Position numbers and translations under genes: made by a program | Notes under the pieces: model-generated | What the model saw: only the letters and a program-made list of their open reading frames with translations | Databases searched by the model: none | What the model was told of the DNA's origin: nothing | Origin: Burkholderia sp. SRS-W-2-2016 | GTDB taxonomy: Bacteria; Pseudomonadota; Gammaproteobacteria; Burkholderiales; Burkholderiaceae | Assembly (NCBI RefSeq): GCF_001931485.1 | Contig: NZ_MSDV01000080.1 | Span: 1-53,155, forward strand | Length of the DNA stretch: 53,155 nt | Direction: 5' to 3' | Shown: piece by piece, positions 17,431-25,991 of the stretch | How positions within the stretch are numbered: the stretch's first letter is position 1 | Layout: every line of letters begins with the position of its first letter

Positions 17431-18333
17431 TCACGCGTGCTGCGTGATGTCGCCGGCGAGCCGCGGCAGGATCGACGCCGCGATCTTGCGCGTGAGCCCC
17501 GACGCATGCCGCTCGCTCCAGATCGCTTCCATTCGCACGCTGCCGGCGGTCGCCGGCAGTTCCCGGAAGCGCACCCCCGGAAATGCGCTGAGCGCATACG
17601 CGCGCGGCACCAGCGACACGCCGAAGCCGAGCCGCACCATCTGGAAGATCGTCAGCGGGTTGCGCGCGCTATGGCGGAACTCCGGGCTGAAGCCCGCCTG
17701 GTGACAGCTCGCGACGATCGCATCGAACACCGCCGGGCCGTACTCGCGCGCAAGCCCGACCATCGCCTCGTTGGCGAGATCGGCGAGGCCGAACTCCGGT
17801 TTGCTCGCCAGCCAATGACGCTCGGGCACGACGGCCACGAGGGCCTCGCTGAAAATCGGCGCATGGTTGAGCTTCATCCGGTCCGGTCGCACGTGAACGA
17901 TGCCGAGATCGAGCGTGCCCTGCGCGACCGCGACCACCTGATCCTGCGACTGCATGTCGTTGACCGAAATCTCCACGTGCGGAAAGGCCTCGTGCATCAG
18001 CGTGAGAAAGCCCGGCATCACGCTGAACAGCGCGGAGGTCGCGACCCCGACGCGCAACGCGCCCGCATCGCTATTGGCGGTTCGCACCGTCGCATTGACG
18101 GCGGTGCGCAACTGATCGAGCAGCAGGCGGCTCTCGCGCAGAAACACGACGCCCGCGTCGGTCAGCCTGACCTCGCGTTTGGTGCGCGCGAACAGCTGCA
18201 CGCCCATTTCCGTTTCGAGCGCCTTGATGTGCTGCGAAAGCGGCGGCTGCGAGATGTGCAGGCGCTCGGCGGCGCGGCTGAAACTCAATTCTTCCGCGAC
18301 CGCAACGAAGGAGCGCAGATGCCTCATGTCCAT
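17431..18333 (-). CDS. LysR-family transcriptional regulator
   Basis: 300 residues. N-terminal winged HTH (MRHLRSFVAVAEELSFSRAA ... SQPPLSQHIKALE), then a periplasmic-binding-like effector domain (LRVGVATSALFSVMPGFL, GTLDLGIVHVRP, FGVSLVPRAYALSAFPGV). ATG at 18333, with a second in-frame ATG at 18327 an equal option. It lies on the same strand as the downstream side of the MmgE/PrpD-amidohydrolase genes, 232 bases beyond the former, and converges on the dehydrogenase operon. It could control either neighbour. The C-terminal WSERHASGLTRKIAAS resembles CatR/BenM-type regulators of aromatic or organic acid catabolism. Confidence 0.9.
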   Translation of the reverse strand: MDMRHLRSFVAVAEELSFSRAAERLHISQPPLSQHIKALETEMGVQLFARTKREVRLTDAGVVFLRESRLLLDQLRTAVNATVRTANSDAGALRVGVATSALFSVMPGFLTLMHEAFPHVEISVNDMQSQDQVVAVAQGTLDLGIVHVRPDRMKLNHAPIFSEALVAVVPERHWLASKPEFGLADLANEAMVGLAREYGPAVFDAIVASCHQAGFSPEFRHSARNPLTIFQMVRLGFGVSLVPRAYALSAFPGVRFRELPATAGSVRMEAIWSERHASGLTRKIAASILPRLAGDITQHA

Positions 18334-18474
18334 GACGTATCGCCTGTGAACGCGTGATGAGTGAAGCGGCCCGGCGCGGCAACGCGAGCGGGCGGGGAAG
18401 GAACGCCGATTCTAGCGGGAGAGTGCCGCGCGGCGAAGTCGCACGGCGAGCGGAGCAAGAAGGAGCGAACGAGG

Positions 18475-18498
18475 GCGCCAACGAGCGCGCCAACGAGC
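18475..18498. repeat. Short tandem repeat (2 x 12 bases)
   Basis: GCGCCAACGAGC occurs twice head to tail in the GC-rich gap between lysR and the MmgE/PrpD gene, flanked by partial copies (GCGAACGAG, GCGAACC). The rest of the 232-base gap (18334-18565) shows no gene. Confidence 0.6.
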
Positions 18499-18565
18499 GC
18501 GAACCGTTGCAAGGCGGCGCGAGCCGTCCATCCGACCGGCCGCGCGCCGCCTGGCTCGCCAGGCG

Positions 18566-19969
18566 TCAGCCGAGCACGCGGGTGATCGCGCGCACCGGCG
18601 TGTCGGGCGTCGCGGACAGCAGCGCATCGAGTACCGCATCGACGCGCGCGGCGGAGAGGCCGAGCTGCGCATTGCCGCGAAATTTGCCGACGATATCGTC
18701 GAGCGACAGCGCGCGCTCGCCGCTGCCCAGGTTGACCGGCACCTGCGCGCGCAGCGTGCGGCCATCGGCGAGCGTGATGGCGACCGCGCCCGAAAAGTAC
18801 TTCGGGAAATTCGAGCCGGCTTCCTTCACGCATTCGGTTTTCGCGGCGAGCGCGAGGATCGCCGGATCGCGCAGGCTGTCGTCGCTCAATTCCGCCAGCG
18901 TGAAGCGGTTGCGCGCGAAGCACGCGGCGACGACGAATTGCGCGCTGAACTTCGCTTCGTAGTCGCTCTTCGGCACGAGCTTGGCGCTCGCCGGTTCCGC
19001 GACGATCGGCAGCGTCGCTTCCGGCAGTTCGCATACGATGCGCGCGAGCGCCGCGTCGGGACCGATCTCGCGGCGCAGTTGCAGCGCGGCTTCGGCGCAG
19101 CCATGAATGAAGTGGCACACCGGATAGGGCTTGATCGACGTGTCGAGCATCGCCCAGTCCGAGCCGAGACCGGCGGCGATCGAGTCGGCGTCGACTTCGC
19201 TCGCAAGGCTCTGCAGGTGCGTGTCGAGCAGACCGAAGCGGCCTTCATACGGACGACGCGGCCCGGCGAAGCCCGCCTGCGCCAGATGCGCGGCCGTGAT
19301 GCCGGCGAGCGCGCCCCAGCCCGGGTGCATCCGCTTGGTCCACGCGCCGTTCTCGAGGAACACCTGCACGCCGGACGCGGTGCTCGCCGCGATCCCCTGC
19401 GCGCTGACGAGCTGGTCGGCGCTCAGTCCCAGCAGCTTGCCCGCGACGACCGCCGAGCTGAAGTGCGAGACGACGCCGGTCGCGTGAAAGCCGACGTGGT
19501 GGAAACCGCCTTTGACCGCGCGACCCAGACGGATCGCCGTTTCCATCCCGGCGACGTAGGCGGTGATCATCTGCCCGAAGCGCATGTCGTTCGCTTCGGC
19601 GAGCGCGAGCGCGGCGGGCAGACAGGCCACCGACGGATGCACGATGCTGGCCGGGTGGGTGTCGTCGAAATCGAGGCCGTGAATCAGATAGCCGTTCGCG
19701 AGCGCGGCATCGCGCGGCGCGAGTCGCAGGTCGCCGCCTATCACAGTCGCGGCGCCCTCGCTGCCGGCGGCGCGAATTCCTTTCAGGGCCGGCGCGGCAA
19801 ACGGAAACCGGTGCGATGCGAACGCGAGGCCGATCGCATCGACGATATGCTCGACCGATTTGCGCCAGACGGCAGCGGGAATCGCGTCGAGGTGAAGATC
19901 GTGCGCGAACGTCGACAGCGCTTCGGCGATGTTCACGGCGGGCTGGGGTAGAACGGAGGTGCTGTGCAT
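18566..19969 (-). CDS. MmgE/PrpD family protein
   Basis: 467 residues. Family landmarks: HIVDAIGLAFASH, NGYLIHGLDFDDTHPASIVHPS, FHATGVVSHFSSAVVAGKLLGL, WTKRMHPGWGALAGITAAHLA, KPYPVCHFIHG and a C-terminal NLGSGERALSLDDIVGKF. The family includes 2-methylcitrate dehydratase (PrpD) and cis-aconitate decarboxylase. Paralogues in catabolic clusters mostly act on other hydroxy or unsaturated acids, and the residues seen do not fix the substrate. It lies 24 bases downstream of the amidohydrolase gene on the same strand, so the two are probably co-transcribed and serve the same pathway as the divergent monooxygenase operon. Confidence 0.88.
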   Translation of the reverse strand: MHSTSVLPQPAVNIAEALSTFAHDLHLDAIPAAVWRKSVEHIVDAIGLAFASHRFPFAAPALKGIRAAGSEGAATVIGGDLRLAPRDAALANGYLIHGLDFDDTHPASIVHPSVACLPAALALAEANDMRFGQMITAYVAGMETAIRLGRAVKGGFHHVGFHATGVVSHFSSAVVAGKLLGLSADQLVSAQGIAASTASGVQVFLENGAWTKRMHPGWGALAGITAAHLAQAGFAGPRRPYEGRFGLLDTHLQSLASEVDADSIAAGLGSDWAMLDTSIKPYPVCHFIHGCAEAALQLRREIGPDAALARIVCELPEATLPIVAEPASAKLVPKSDYEAKFSAQFVVAACFARNRFTLAELSDDSLRDPAILALAAKTECVKEAGSNFPKYFSGAVAITLADGRTLRAQVPVNLGSGERALSLDDIVGKFRGNAQLGLSAARVDAVLDALLSATPDTPVRAITRVLG

Positions 19970-19993
19970 GGTGTGGTGGGTTAGCTGTGGCGA

Positions 19994-21061
19994 TTAGCTG
20001 TGGCGAGCCGCGTCGCCGATCCGGTAGATGCGCGCGGCGGTGTTGTAGAACAGATCGGCCTTGTCGGTTTCGCTCGCGTTCGCGGCCAGCCGCTTGAACG
20101 CATTCCAGACCGTCGCATAGCTCGCGGAACAGCGATCGACCGGGAAGTTGCTCTCGAACATGCAGCGCCGCGCGCCGAATGCCTCGAGCACTGCTTCGAC
20201 GCTCGGACGCCACGCGTTCGCGAGGGTCGTCGACGAAGGGGGCGAGGGCTGGCTGACGAAGTCATAGCCGAACACCGTGGTGCCATAACCGCCGATTTTC
20301 ATCACGATGTTCGGACACGCGGCGAGCGGCGCGAGCAGCGGCAGCCATTCGTCGAAGGCGGCCCGTGGGCGTCCCGCGTACGGGCCGACGCCGAGCAGTC
20401 CGCCGATGTGATCGAGCACGATCGTCGTCTCCGGCACCGCGCGCGCGAGGTCGATCACGTCCTGAAGCTGCGTGTGATAGACCCACGCGTCGAACGTCAG
20501 GCCGTGCCGCGCGAGTTGCCGCACTCCCGCGCGAAACGCTTTGTCCGCATACAGCCCGAGCGGCGGACGCGGCAGCACGCCGTGCTGGAACGCTTCATGA
20601 CGCGAGGCCGCGTAACGGATGCCGCGAAAGCGGCCCTTGCCGGCGTCGATTTGCGCGGCCAGCACGGGTTCCACCGCATCGCCGAGCAGCAAGTCCGCGT
20701 AACCGACGATGCCCGCCGCGACATCGGTAGGCGTGCCGCGCGCGCGAGCGGCCTCGGCGAGTTTCACCACCGCTTCGATTTCGCCGACCGGCTTCATCTG
20801 TTCGGCGCCGTCACTCCGATATTCCCAACCGCACTGCACATACACCGTGTTCTCGATGCGGTGGCCCGCGCCGGTATCGCGCAGCAGGTCGTCGAGACCA
20901 TAGCCGCCCCAGTGGTGCGAGAAGTGGTGGTGCGGGTCGATGATGCGGCGCTCCGGTTCCAGCACCGGCTCCGCGCCGAGCGCGAGCCAGCCCGGCTCCG
21001 GATGACGGGTCGCCAGACGCGGCGGCTCGAACTGGGCGGCGTCCTGCATTGATAGGCTCAA
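19994..21061 (-). CDS. Amidohydrolase-2 family (TIM-barrel metal-dependent hydrolase or decarboxylase)
   Basis: About 355 residues. N-terminal metal motif IIDPHHHFSHHWGG, then IVGYADLLLGD, FRGIRYAASRHEAFQ, FDAWVYHTQLQDV, IVLDHIGGLLG and the late RCMFESNFPVD. Members hydrolyse lactones (for example 2-pyrone-4,6-dicarboxylate) or decarboxylate aromatic acids. The start is uncertain: a TTG at 21061 has GGAGGAGA (21067-21074) 5 bases upstream, which favours it, while the ATG at 21049 is an alternative. First gene of the leftward operon and divergent from the monooxygenase. Lactone opening after a Baeyer-Villiger-type oxidation is an attractive but unproven role. Confidence 0.82.
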   Translation of the reverse strand: MSLSMQDAAQFEPPRLATRHPEPGWLALGAEPVLEPERRIIDPHHHFSHHWGGYGLDDLLRDTGAGHRIENTVYVQCGWEYRSDGAEQMKPVGEIEAVVKLAEAARARGTPTDVAAGIVGYADLLLGDAVEPVLAAQIDAGKGRFRGIRYAASRHEAFQHGVLPRPPLGLYADKAFRAGVRQLARHGLTFDAWVYHTQLQDVIDLARAVPETTIVLDHIGGLLGVGPYAGRPRAAFDEWLPLLAPLAACPNIVMKIGGYGTTVFGYDFVSQPSPPSSTTLANAWRPSVEAVLEAFGARRCMFESNFPVDRCSASYATVWNAFKRLAANASETDKADLFYNTAARIYRIGDAARHS

Positions 21062-21331
21062 GCGTGTCTCCTCCAAAGATTTATTTACCGCGCGGATAAA
21101 TGCCCGTGATCCGCGGATTCATTCGCCCGGCGTCGCGCCATCGAGCTGCCGGCGAGCGGCGAGCGGGCCTTGCGACAAGCATAACCGGATCGTTGCGGCA
21201 GCCGTAGCGGGGGATTCATTCGTTATCCCTATAGATCTATCCGACAGTGCAAATTGTTCTCCGCGCGGCGCGGGCATACCTTTGCATCCGTGCAAGCCGT
21301 TGCCCACTTCAATCCGAGGACCACACACATC
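21062..21331. promoter_or_regulatory. Divergent control region with repeated GGATTCATTCG
   Basis: 270 bases between the leftward amidohydrolase and the rightward monooxygenase genes. GGATTCATTCG occurs twice in the same orientation, at 21115-21125 and 21212-21222, 97 bases apart. The first is fused to the palindrome ATCCGCGGAT and the second lies in GGGAT-N9-ATCCC (21211-21229). These are plausible half-sites for one of the two flanking LysR regulators. No -10/-35 pair is clear enough to call. Confidence 0.5.
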
Positions 21332-22696
21332 ATGACTTCCGCACAGCCGCGACACATGGCGCTCGTCGCTTTCCTTCAGGCGCAGAACTGCAGCAATTAC
21401 GCGGGTTCGTGGCGGCATCCGTCGAGCATGACGGACTATCTGTCTCCCGAGTACTACCAGCGCATCGCCCGCACGCTCGAAGAAGGCAAGTTCGACATGG
21501 CGTTCTTCGACGATCGTCTCGCGATGCCCGACATCTACGGCAACAGTCATCGCGAAACGGTGCGTCACGGCGTGCGTGCGATCAAGCTCGAGCCGACCTC
21601 GGTGCTGATGGCAATGGCGATGGTGACCTCGCGCCTCGGTCTGGGCGCGACGTATTCGACCACGTACTACGAGCCGTTTCACGTCGCGCGGCTGTTCGCG
21701 ACGCTCGACCTGATGACCAAGGGGCGCGTCGCGTGGAACGTGGTGACCTCGATGAACGACTCGGAAGCGGCGAACTTCGGCGCGTCAGAGCATCTCGATC
21801 ACGATCTTCGCTACGACCGCGCCGACGAATTCATGGAAGTGGTGATGGGTCACTGGGACACCTGGCGCGAAGGCGCGATCGTCGCCGACAAACAGGAGAA
21901 CTATTTCGCCGATCCGTCGAAGGTCACCCGCCTCGATCATCAGGGCCGCTTCTTCAGCTCGCGCGGCCCGCTGACGGTGCCGCGCTCGCCGCAAGGCCAT
22001 CCGGTGATCCTGCAGGCCGGTCAGAGCGGCCGCGGGCTGACCTTTGCCGGCCGCTGGGCCGAGGTCGTATTCGCCAAATACCCGACGCTCGCCAACGGCA
22101 TCAAGCAATACGAAGCATTGAAGGCCCGCGCGGTCGCGGCGGGGCGCAGCCCCGATTCGATCAAGATCTGCGCCGAGGTGAAGATCATCGTCGGCGACAC
22201 CGAGGCCGAGGCGCGCGAGAAACAGCAGCTGATCGACTCGCTGTCGCGGCCGATCGACGGACTCACGATGATCGGCGAAACCCTGAACATCGATTTCTCC
22301 GGGCGTCCGTACGACCAGCCGTTCACCGACGAAGAACTCGCCGCGGTGTCGTGGCAGAGCCTGCGCGACAAGGTGGTCGAAGTGAGCGGCAAGCGCAATC
22401 CGTCGGTGAAGGATTTTGTCGAGGCGTCCGGGCGCGGCACCTTGCGCGACGGTCCGTGCTTCGTCGGCACCGGCTCCCAGGTGGCCGAACAGATGATCGA
22501 ATGGTTCGACAAGGCCTGCGACGGCTTCGTGCTGTCGGCGACCTACGTGCCCGGCACCTACGAGGACATCGTGCGGCTGGTGGTGCCCGAGTTGCAGAAG
22601 CGCGGCGTGTTCCGCAAGGAGTACGGCGACAGCACGCTGCGCAGCCATCTGGGCTTGCGCAAACCGCTGGCGGGCGACTGGCGTACGCCGTCGTGA
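21332..22696 (+). CDS. LLM-class FMNH2-dependent monooxygenase (NtaA/SnaA/DszA type)
   Basis: 454 residues from the ATG at 21332, which follows GAGGA and gives the usual N-terminus (MALVAFLQAQNCSNYAGSWRHP). Luciferase-like barrel: FDMAFFDDRLAMPD, GLGATYSTTYYEPFHVAR, FATLDLMTKGRVAWNVVTS, EVVMGHWDTW, PQGHPVILQAGQSGRG. Members of this subgroup use reduced FMN made by a partner reductase to oxidise nitrilotriacetate, pristinamycin IIB, dibenzothiophene sulfone, alkanes or ketones. A flavin reductase and RibB lie in the same operon, giving a two-component system with its own cofactor supply. The substrate is unknown. Cytosolic. Confidence 0.88.
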   Translation: MTSAQPRHMALVAFLQAQNCSNYAGSWRHPSSMTDYLSPEYYQRIARTLEEGKFDMAFFDDRLAMPDIYGNSHRETVRHGVRAIKLEPTSVLMAMAMVTSRLGLGATYSTTYYEPFHVARLFATLDLMTKGRVAWNVVTSMNDSEAANFGASEHLDHDLRYDRADEFMEVVMGHWDTWREGAIVADKQENYFADPSKVTRLDHQGRFFSSRGPLTVPRSPQGHPVILQAGQSGRGLTFAGRWAEVVFAKYPTLANGIKQYEALKARAVAAGRSPDSIKICAEVKIIVGDTEAEAREKQQLIDSLSRPIDGLTMIGETLNIDFSGRPYDQPFTDEELAAVSWQSLRDKVVEVSGKRNPSVKDFVEASGRGTLRDGPCFVGTGSQVAEQMIEWFDKACDGFVLSATYVPGTYEDIVRLVVPELQKRGVFRKEYGDSTLRSHLGLRKPLAGDWRTPS

Positions 22697-22736
22697 GCGG
22701 CGCGTCTTTTCAATCACACACGGAGAACCCGACGAA

Positions 22737-24101
22737 ATGACGTCGAAGACTGTACGCATGATGTCGGCGAGCGGCATCCTCGGATATGGCTTTCCGGAAG
22801 CCTCGATTCGCGCGGCGCTGGAGCGCAAGCCGCACATGTTCGGCGTGGACGGCGGCAGCTCGGACCCCGGTCCGTACTACCTCGGCTCCGGCAAGACGCT
22901 CAACTCGCGCCTCGCGATGAAGCGCGACCTGTCGCTGCTGCTGCGCGCGGCGATCGGATCCGGCGTGCCGATGATGGTCGGCACCGCCGGCGGCGCGGGC
23001 GGCGAACCGCATCTGCAGGTGTGCGCGGAACTGGTGCGCGAGATCGCGCGCGAACACGATCTGCATTTCAAGCTCGCGTTGATCCATGCCGAACAACCGA
23101 AGGACTATCTGAAGCGGCGCCTCGGCCAGGGGCGGATTCGCGCGCTGGACGGCGCGCCGCCGCTCGACGACGCGACGCTGGACGGCGCCCGGCGCATCGT
23201 CGGCATGATGGGCCCGGAGCCTTATCGCGCCGCGCTCGAAGCGGGCGCGCAGGTGATTCTGGGCGGCCGCGGCACCGATCCGTCGCCGTGGGTCGCGCTC
23301 GCGATGCATCACGGTCTGCCCGCGGCGCCGTCGTGGTACGCCGGCAAGATGCTCGAATGCGCGTGCAACGCGGCGATTCCGAAGAAGCACGACTGCCTGC
23401 TCGTGACCGTCGGCGAAGATTATGTGGAGGCCGAACCGATGAATCCGGAGCTGCGCTGCACGCCGCTGTCGGTCGCGGTTCAGGCGCTGCATGAAACCGC
23501 GAGCCCGGTGATTCGTCACGAGCCCGGTGGGCTCGTCGACACCGGCGCTTGCCGGATCGAAGCGCTGACCGAGCGGGTGGTGCGCGTGACCGGGATGCGC
23601 TGGCAGCCGCAGCCGTACTCGGTCAAGCTCGAAGGCGTGCGCAGCGTCGGCTTCAGCGCGGTGACGTTCGCCGCCACCCGAGATCCCGGACTGATCGCGC
23701 AGATCGATACGTTCGTCGAGTTCGTGCGCGAATCGACCGCTACGAAAGTGCGCGCGCTCGGCATCGCCGACGACGCGTATCGCCTCGTGCTGCGCGTCTA
23801 TGGCCGCAACGGCGTGATGGGTCCGTGGGAGCCCTCGACCGGTGCGATGCCGGTCGAGATGGCGATCGTTGCCGAAGTGATCGGCACGAACCAGGAGATC
23901 GCCAACGCGGCGCTGTCGCTCGCGCGCGTGACGCTGCTGCATTCCGATTTCGCCGGACGCATGTGCCGCGAGGGCAACATGGCGTTTCCGTTTTCGCCGT
24001 CCGATATCGAGCGCGGCGAGGTGTACGAGTTCATGTTGCAGCACGTCGTGCTGCCCGACGATCCGTACGAAATGTTCCCGATCGACTACGAGGAGGTCTG
24101 A
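22737..24101 (+). CDS. AtuA-family protein (DUF1446)
   Basis: 454 residues. The start MTSKTVRMMSASGILGYGF and the segments FGVDGGSSDPGPYYLGSG, VGTAGGAGGEPHL, LGGRGTDPSPWVALAMHHG, YAGKMLECACNAAIP, EPGGLVDTGACRIEAL and YGRNGVMGPWEPST mark the AtuA/DUF1446 family, named after a gene needed for acyclic terpene (citronellol) utilisation in Pseudomonas. Its catalytic role is not established. It is followed within 2 bases by a DUF4387 gene, a pairing seen repeatedly, and the two are fused in some proteins as far as I recall. ATG behind GGAGA, 40 bases after the monooxygenase. Confidence 0.85.
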   Translation: MTSKTVRMMSASGILGYGFPEASIRAALERKPHMFGVDGGSSDPGPYYLGSGKTLNSRLAMKRDLSLLLRAAIGSGVPMMVGTAGGAGGEPHLQVCAELVREIAREHDLHFKLALIHAEQPKDYLKRRLGQGRIRALDGAPPLDDATLDGARRIVGMMGPEPYRAALEAGAQVILGGRGTDPSPWVALAMHHGLPAAPSWYAGKMLECACNAAIPKKHDCLLVTVGEDYVEAEPMNPELRCTPLSVAVQALHETASPVIRHEPGGLVDTGACRIEALTERVVRVTGMRWQPQPYSVKLEGVRSVGFSAVTFAATRDPGLIAQIDTFVEFVRESTATKVRALGIADDAYRLVLRVYGRNGVMGPWEPSTGAMPVEMAIVAEVIGTNQEIANAALSLARVTLLHSDFAGRMCREGNMAFPFSPSDIERGEVYEFMLQHVVLPDDPYEMFPIDYEEV

Positions 24102-24103
24102 CG

Positions 24104-24430
24104 ATGGCCCGCCTGAGAGACATCGCGAAGGCCTGCAAAAGCAAGAACGCGGGACCTTTTCATATCACGCTCGACATCATGTTCGACGACCCGGCGCTGT
24201 TCGACAAAGTGCGCGCGTCCGGCGTCATCACCGCGGACCTGATCGCCTCGCTGTACCGGGTCGACGTCGCCCAGGTGCTGTTCACCGAATATCCGCCGGC
24301 CCTCGCGTGGAAAGCGACGCTGCCGCGCCGCATCGCGTCGGGGGCGGTCGGTGATACGGACATTTACGGCGCGCAGCAGCATGCGCCGCTGCTCGATATC
24401 GAAGTGCCGCTGCCAGACAGCAACGAATAA
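24104..24430 (+). CDS. DUF4387 / AtuA-related small protein
   Basis: 108 residues beginning MARLRDIAKACKSKNAGPF, with HITLDIMFDD and VDVAQVLFTEYPPALAWKATLPR, and ending in an acidic tail. This matches the DUF4387 family that accompanies AtuA-like proteins, probably as the second part of one enzyme. The start is 2 bases after the AtuA stop, with AGGAGG (24090-24095) overlapping the end of that gene, so translation is coupled. No fold or activity can be read from the sequence. Confidence 0.8.
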   Translation: MARLRDIAKACKSKNAGPFHITLDIMFDDPALFDKVRASGVITADLIASLYRVDVAQVLFTEYPPALAWKATLPRRIASGAVGDTDIYGAQQHAPLLDIEVPLPDSNE

Positions 24431-24446
24431 ACCAGAGGCAATCGAC

Positions 24447-25238
24447 ATGCAACACGACAATTCGCTCACCGACGCGGCCTCGGACACGGTCTCCGGCGCC
24501 GCGCCCGAACTGCGCCAGCGCGACGGCGCCGGCGCGCATCCCACCCATCCCGCCGCTCGAATGGCGCGCGTGAGGCGGCCAGCGCCGAGCCTCGCGAACC
24601 ATCGCAACCATGACGGCGCGACCAGCTTCGATACCGTGCCGGCGGCGATCCGCGCGATCGAGCGCGGCGAGTTCGTGATCGTCGTCGACGACGAGAACCG
24701 CGAAAACGAAGGCGATCTGATCATTGCCGCCGATGCGGTCACGCCCGAAGCGCTCGCCTTCATGGTGCGGCACACGAGCGGGCTGATCTGCGTATCGATG
24801 CCGGGCCGCGTGCTCGACCGGCTGGATCTGCCGCCGATGGTCCAGCAGAACGACGAGCCGTTTCGCACCGCGTTCGCGGTCAGCGTCGATTTGCGCCATG
24901 GCGTGACAACCGGCATCTCCGCGGCCGACCGCGCGGCGACGATCGGCGCGCTCGCGTCGCCGAAAGCGGTCGCCGACGACTTCGTGCGGCCCGGCCACGT
25001 GTTTCCGCTGCGCGCGCGCGAAGGCGGCGTGACCGAGCGGCGCGGCCACACCGAGGCGGCCTACGACCTCGTACGCCTCGCCGGGCGCGGCTATGCCGGC
25101 GTGCTGTGCGAGCTGGTCAACGACGACGGCACGATGGCGCGGCGCCCCGATCTGGTGCGCTTCGCGGTCGCGCACGGCCTCACGCTGATCTCGATCGCGC
25201 AGTTGCTCGCATACTGCGGCGCCGCGGAAACCCCCTGA
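24447..25238 (+). CDS. ribB: 3,4-dihydroxy-2-butanone-4-phosphate synthase
   Basis: 263 residues. The DHBP synthase domain starts near residue 58: TVPAAIRAIERGEFVIVVDD, ENRENEGDLIIAAD, HGVTTGISAADRAATI, FPLRAREGGVTERRGHTEAA and a C-terminal HGLTLISIAQLLAY. It makes the four-carbon unit of riboflavin from ribulose 5-phosphate. There is no GTP cyclohydrolase II domain. The first 57 residues are a Pro/Ala/Arg-rich extension not usual in the enzyme. An isolated ribB inside a catabolic operon, between a flavin-dependent monooxygenase and a flavin reductase, is best read as local boosting of FMN supply; a housekeeping copy is expected elsewhere. ATG at 24447, 16 bases after the preceding gene. Confidence 0.9.
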   Translation: MQHDNSLTDAASDTVSGAAPELRQRDGAGAHPTHPAARMARVRRPAPSLANHRNHDGATSFDTVPAAIRAIERGEFVIVVDDENRENEGDLIIAADAVTPEALAFMVRHTSGLICVSMPGRVLDRLDLPPMVQQNDEPFRTAFAVSVDLRHGVTTGISAADRAATIGALASPKAVADDFVRPGHVFPLRAREGGVTERRGHTEAAYDLVRLAGRGYAGVLCELVNDDGTMARRPDLVRFAVAHGLTLISIAQLLAYCGAAETP

Positions 25239-25254
25239 TCGCAGGAACAAAATC

Positions 25255-25752
25255 ATGCCTACCATCGACAGCCAAAACCTGCGCAAAACACTCGGCGCGT
25301 TCACCACGGGCGTCACCGTGATCACGACCGTGGACCCGCAAGGGCGGCGCTTCGGCGTCACCGCGAACTCGTTCAGTTCGGTATCGCTCGATCCGCCGCT
25401 GGTGCTGTGGAGCCAGGCGAGCACCTCGCGCAGTCACCCGGCGTTTCGCGACACCGAGCGGTTCGTCGTCAACATCCTTGCGGTCGACCAGATTCATGTA
25501 TCCGATCGCTTCGCGCGCTCGGGCGACGACAAGTTCAGCGGCGTCGAGATCGACGAAGGTCTCGGCGGGCTGCCGATCATTCGCGGCGCGTCGGCGTTTC
25601 TCGAATGCCGCAAGATCGCGACTTACCCGGGCGGCGATCACGTCGTGTTTCTCGGTCAGGTCGAGAATCTGTTTCGCGGCGAGCGCCCGCCGCTCGCGTT
25701 TCGCGACGGCAAATATCTGACCCGCCTCGCGCACGATCTGGCCGAAGCGTAA
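25255..25752 (+). CDS. Flavin reductase (FMN:NAD(P)H oxidoreductase, HpaC/NtaB-like)
   Basis: 165 residues: LRKTLGAFTTGVTVITTVD, RRFGVTANSFSSVSLDPPLVLW, HPAFRDTERFVVNILA, ASAFLECRKIATYPGGDHVVFLG. This is the flavin-reductase-like split barrel that supplies reduced FMN to two-component monooxygenases. It lies 16 bases after ribB and closes the operon begun by the LLM monooxygenase, of which it is the probable partner. ATG start, weak Shine-Dalgarno (AGGAAC). Confidence 0.9.
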   Translation: MPTIDSQNLRKTLGAFTTGVTVITTVDPQGRRFGVTANSFSSVSLDPPLVLWSQASTSRSHPAFRDTERFVVNILAVDQIHVSDRFARSGDDKFSGVEIDEGLGGLPIIRGASAFLECRKIATYPGGDHVVFLGQVENLFRGERPPLAFRDGKYLTRLAHDLAEA

Positions 25753-25991
25753 GCATCGGCGCGCGCCGAAAGCGGTGCCGGCGCCTTCGCGCCAGCGCCG
25801 CTTGCTGCCCGCCGCCAACGACTCGCGGGCTCATACAGCGGGCGTGGTCTACGCGTTTGTCCCTACGCCGCGGCGGCTTTGCCGCCCGGCTGCGCCGCCT
25901 GCCTGCGTGCTACCATCGCCCGATCCCTCTCTGACTGATGCGTGCGCCGCCGCGACGCGAGCGGCCCGCGCTTCGCCCGCCGCCCGATCTC

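Noticed and set aside
18475..18498. Tandem 12-base repeats considered as a CRISPR or iteron array
   Set aside because: Only two copies with no spacers, no cas or rep genes nearby.
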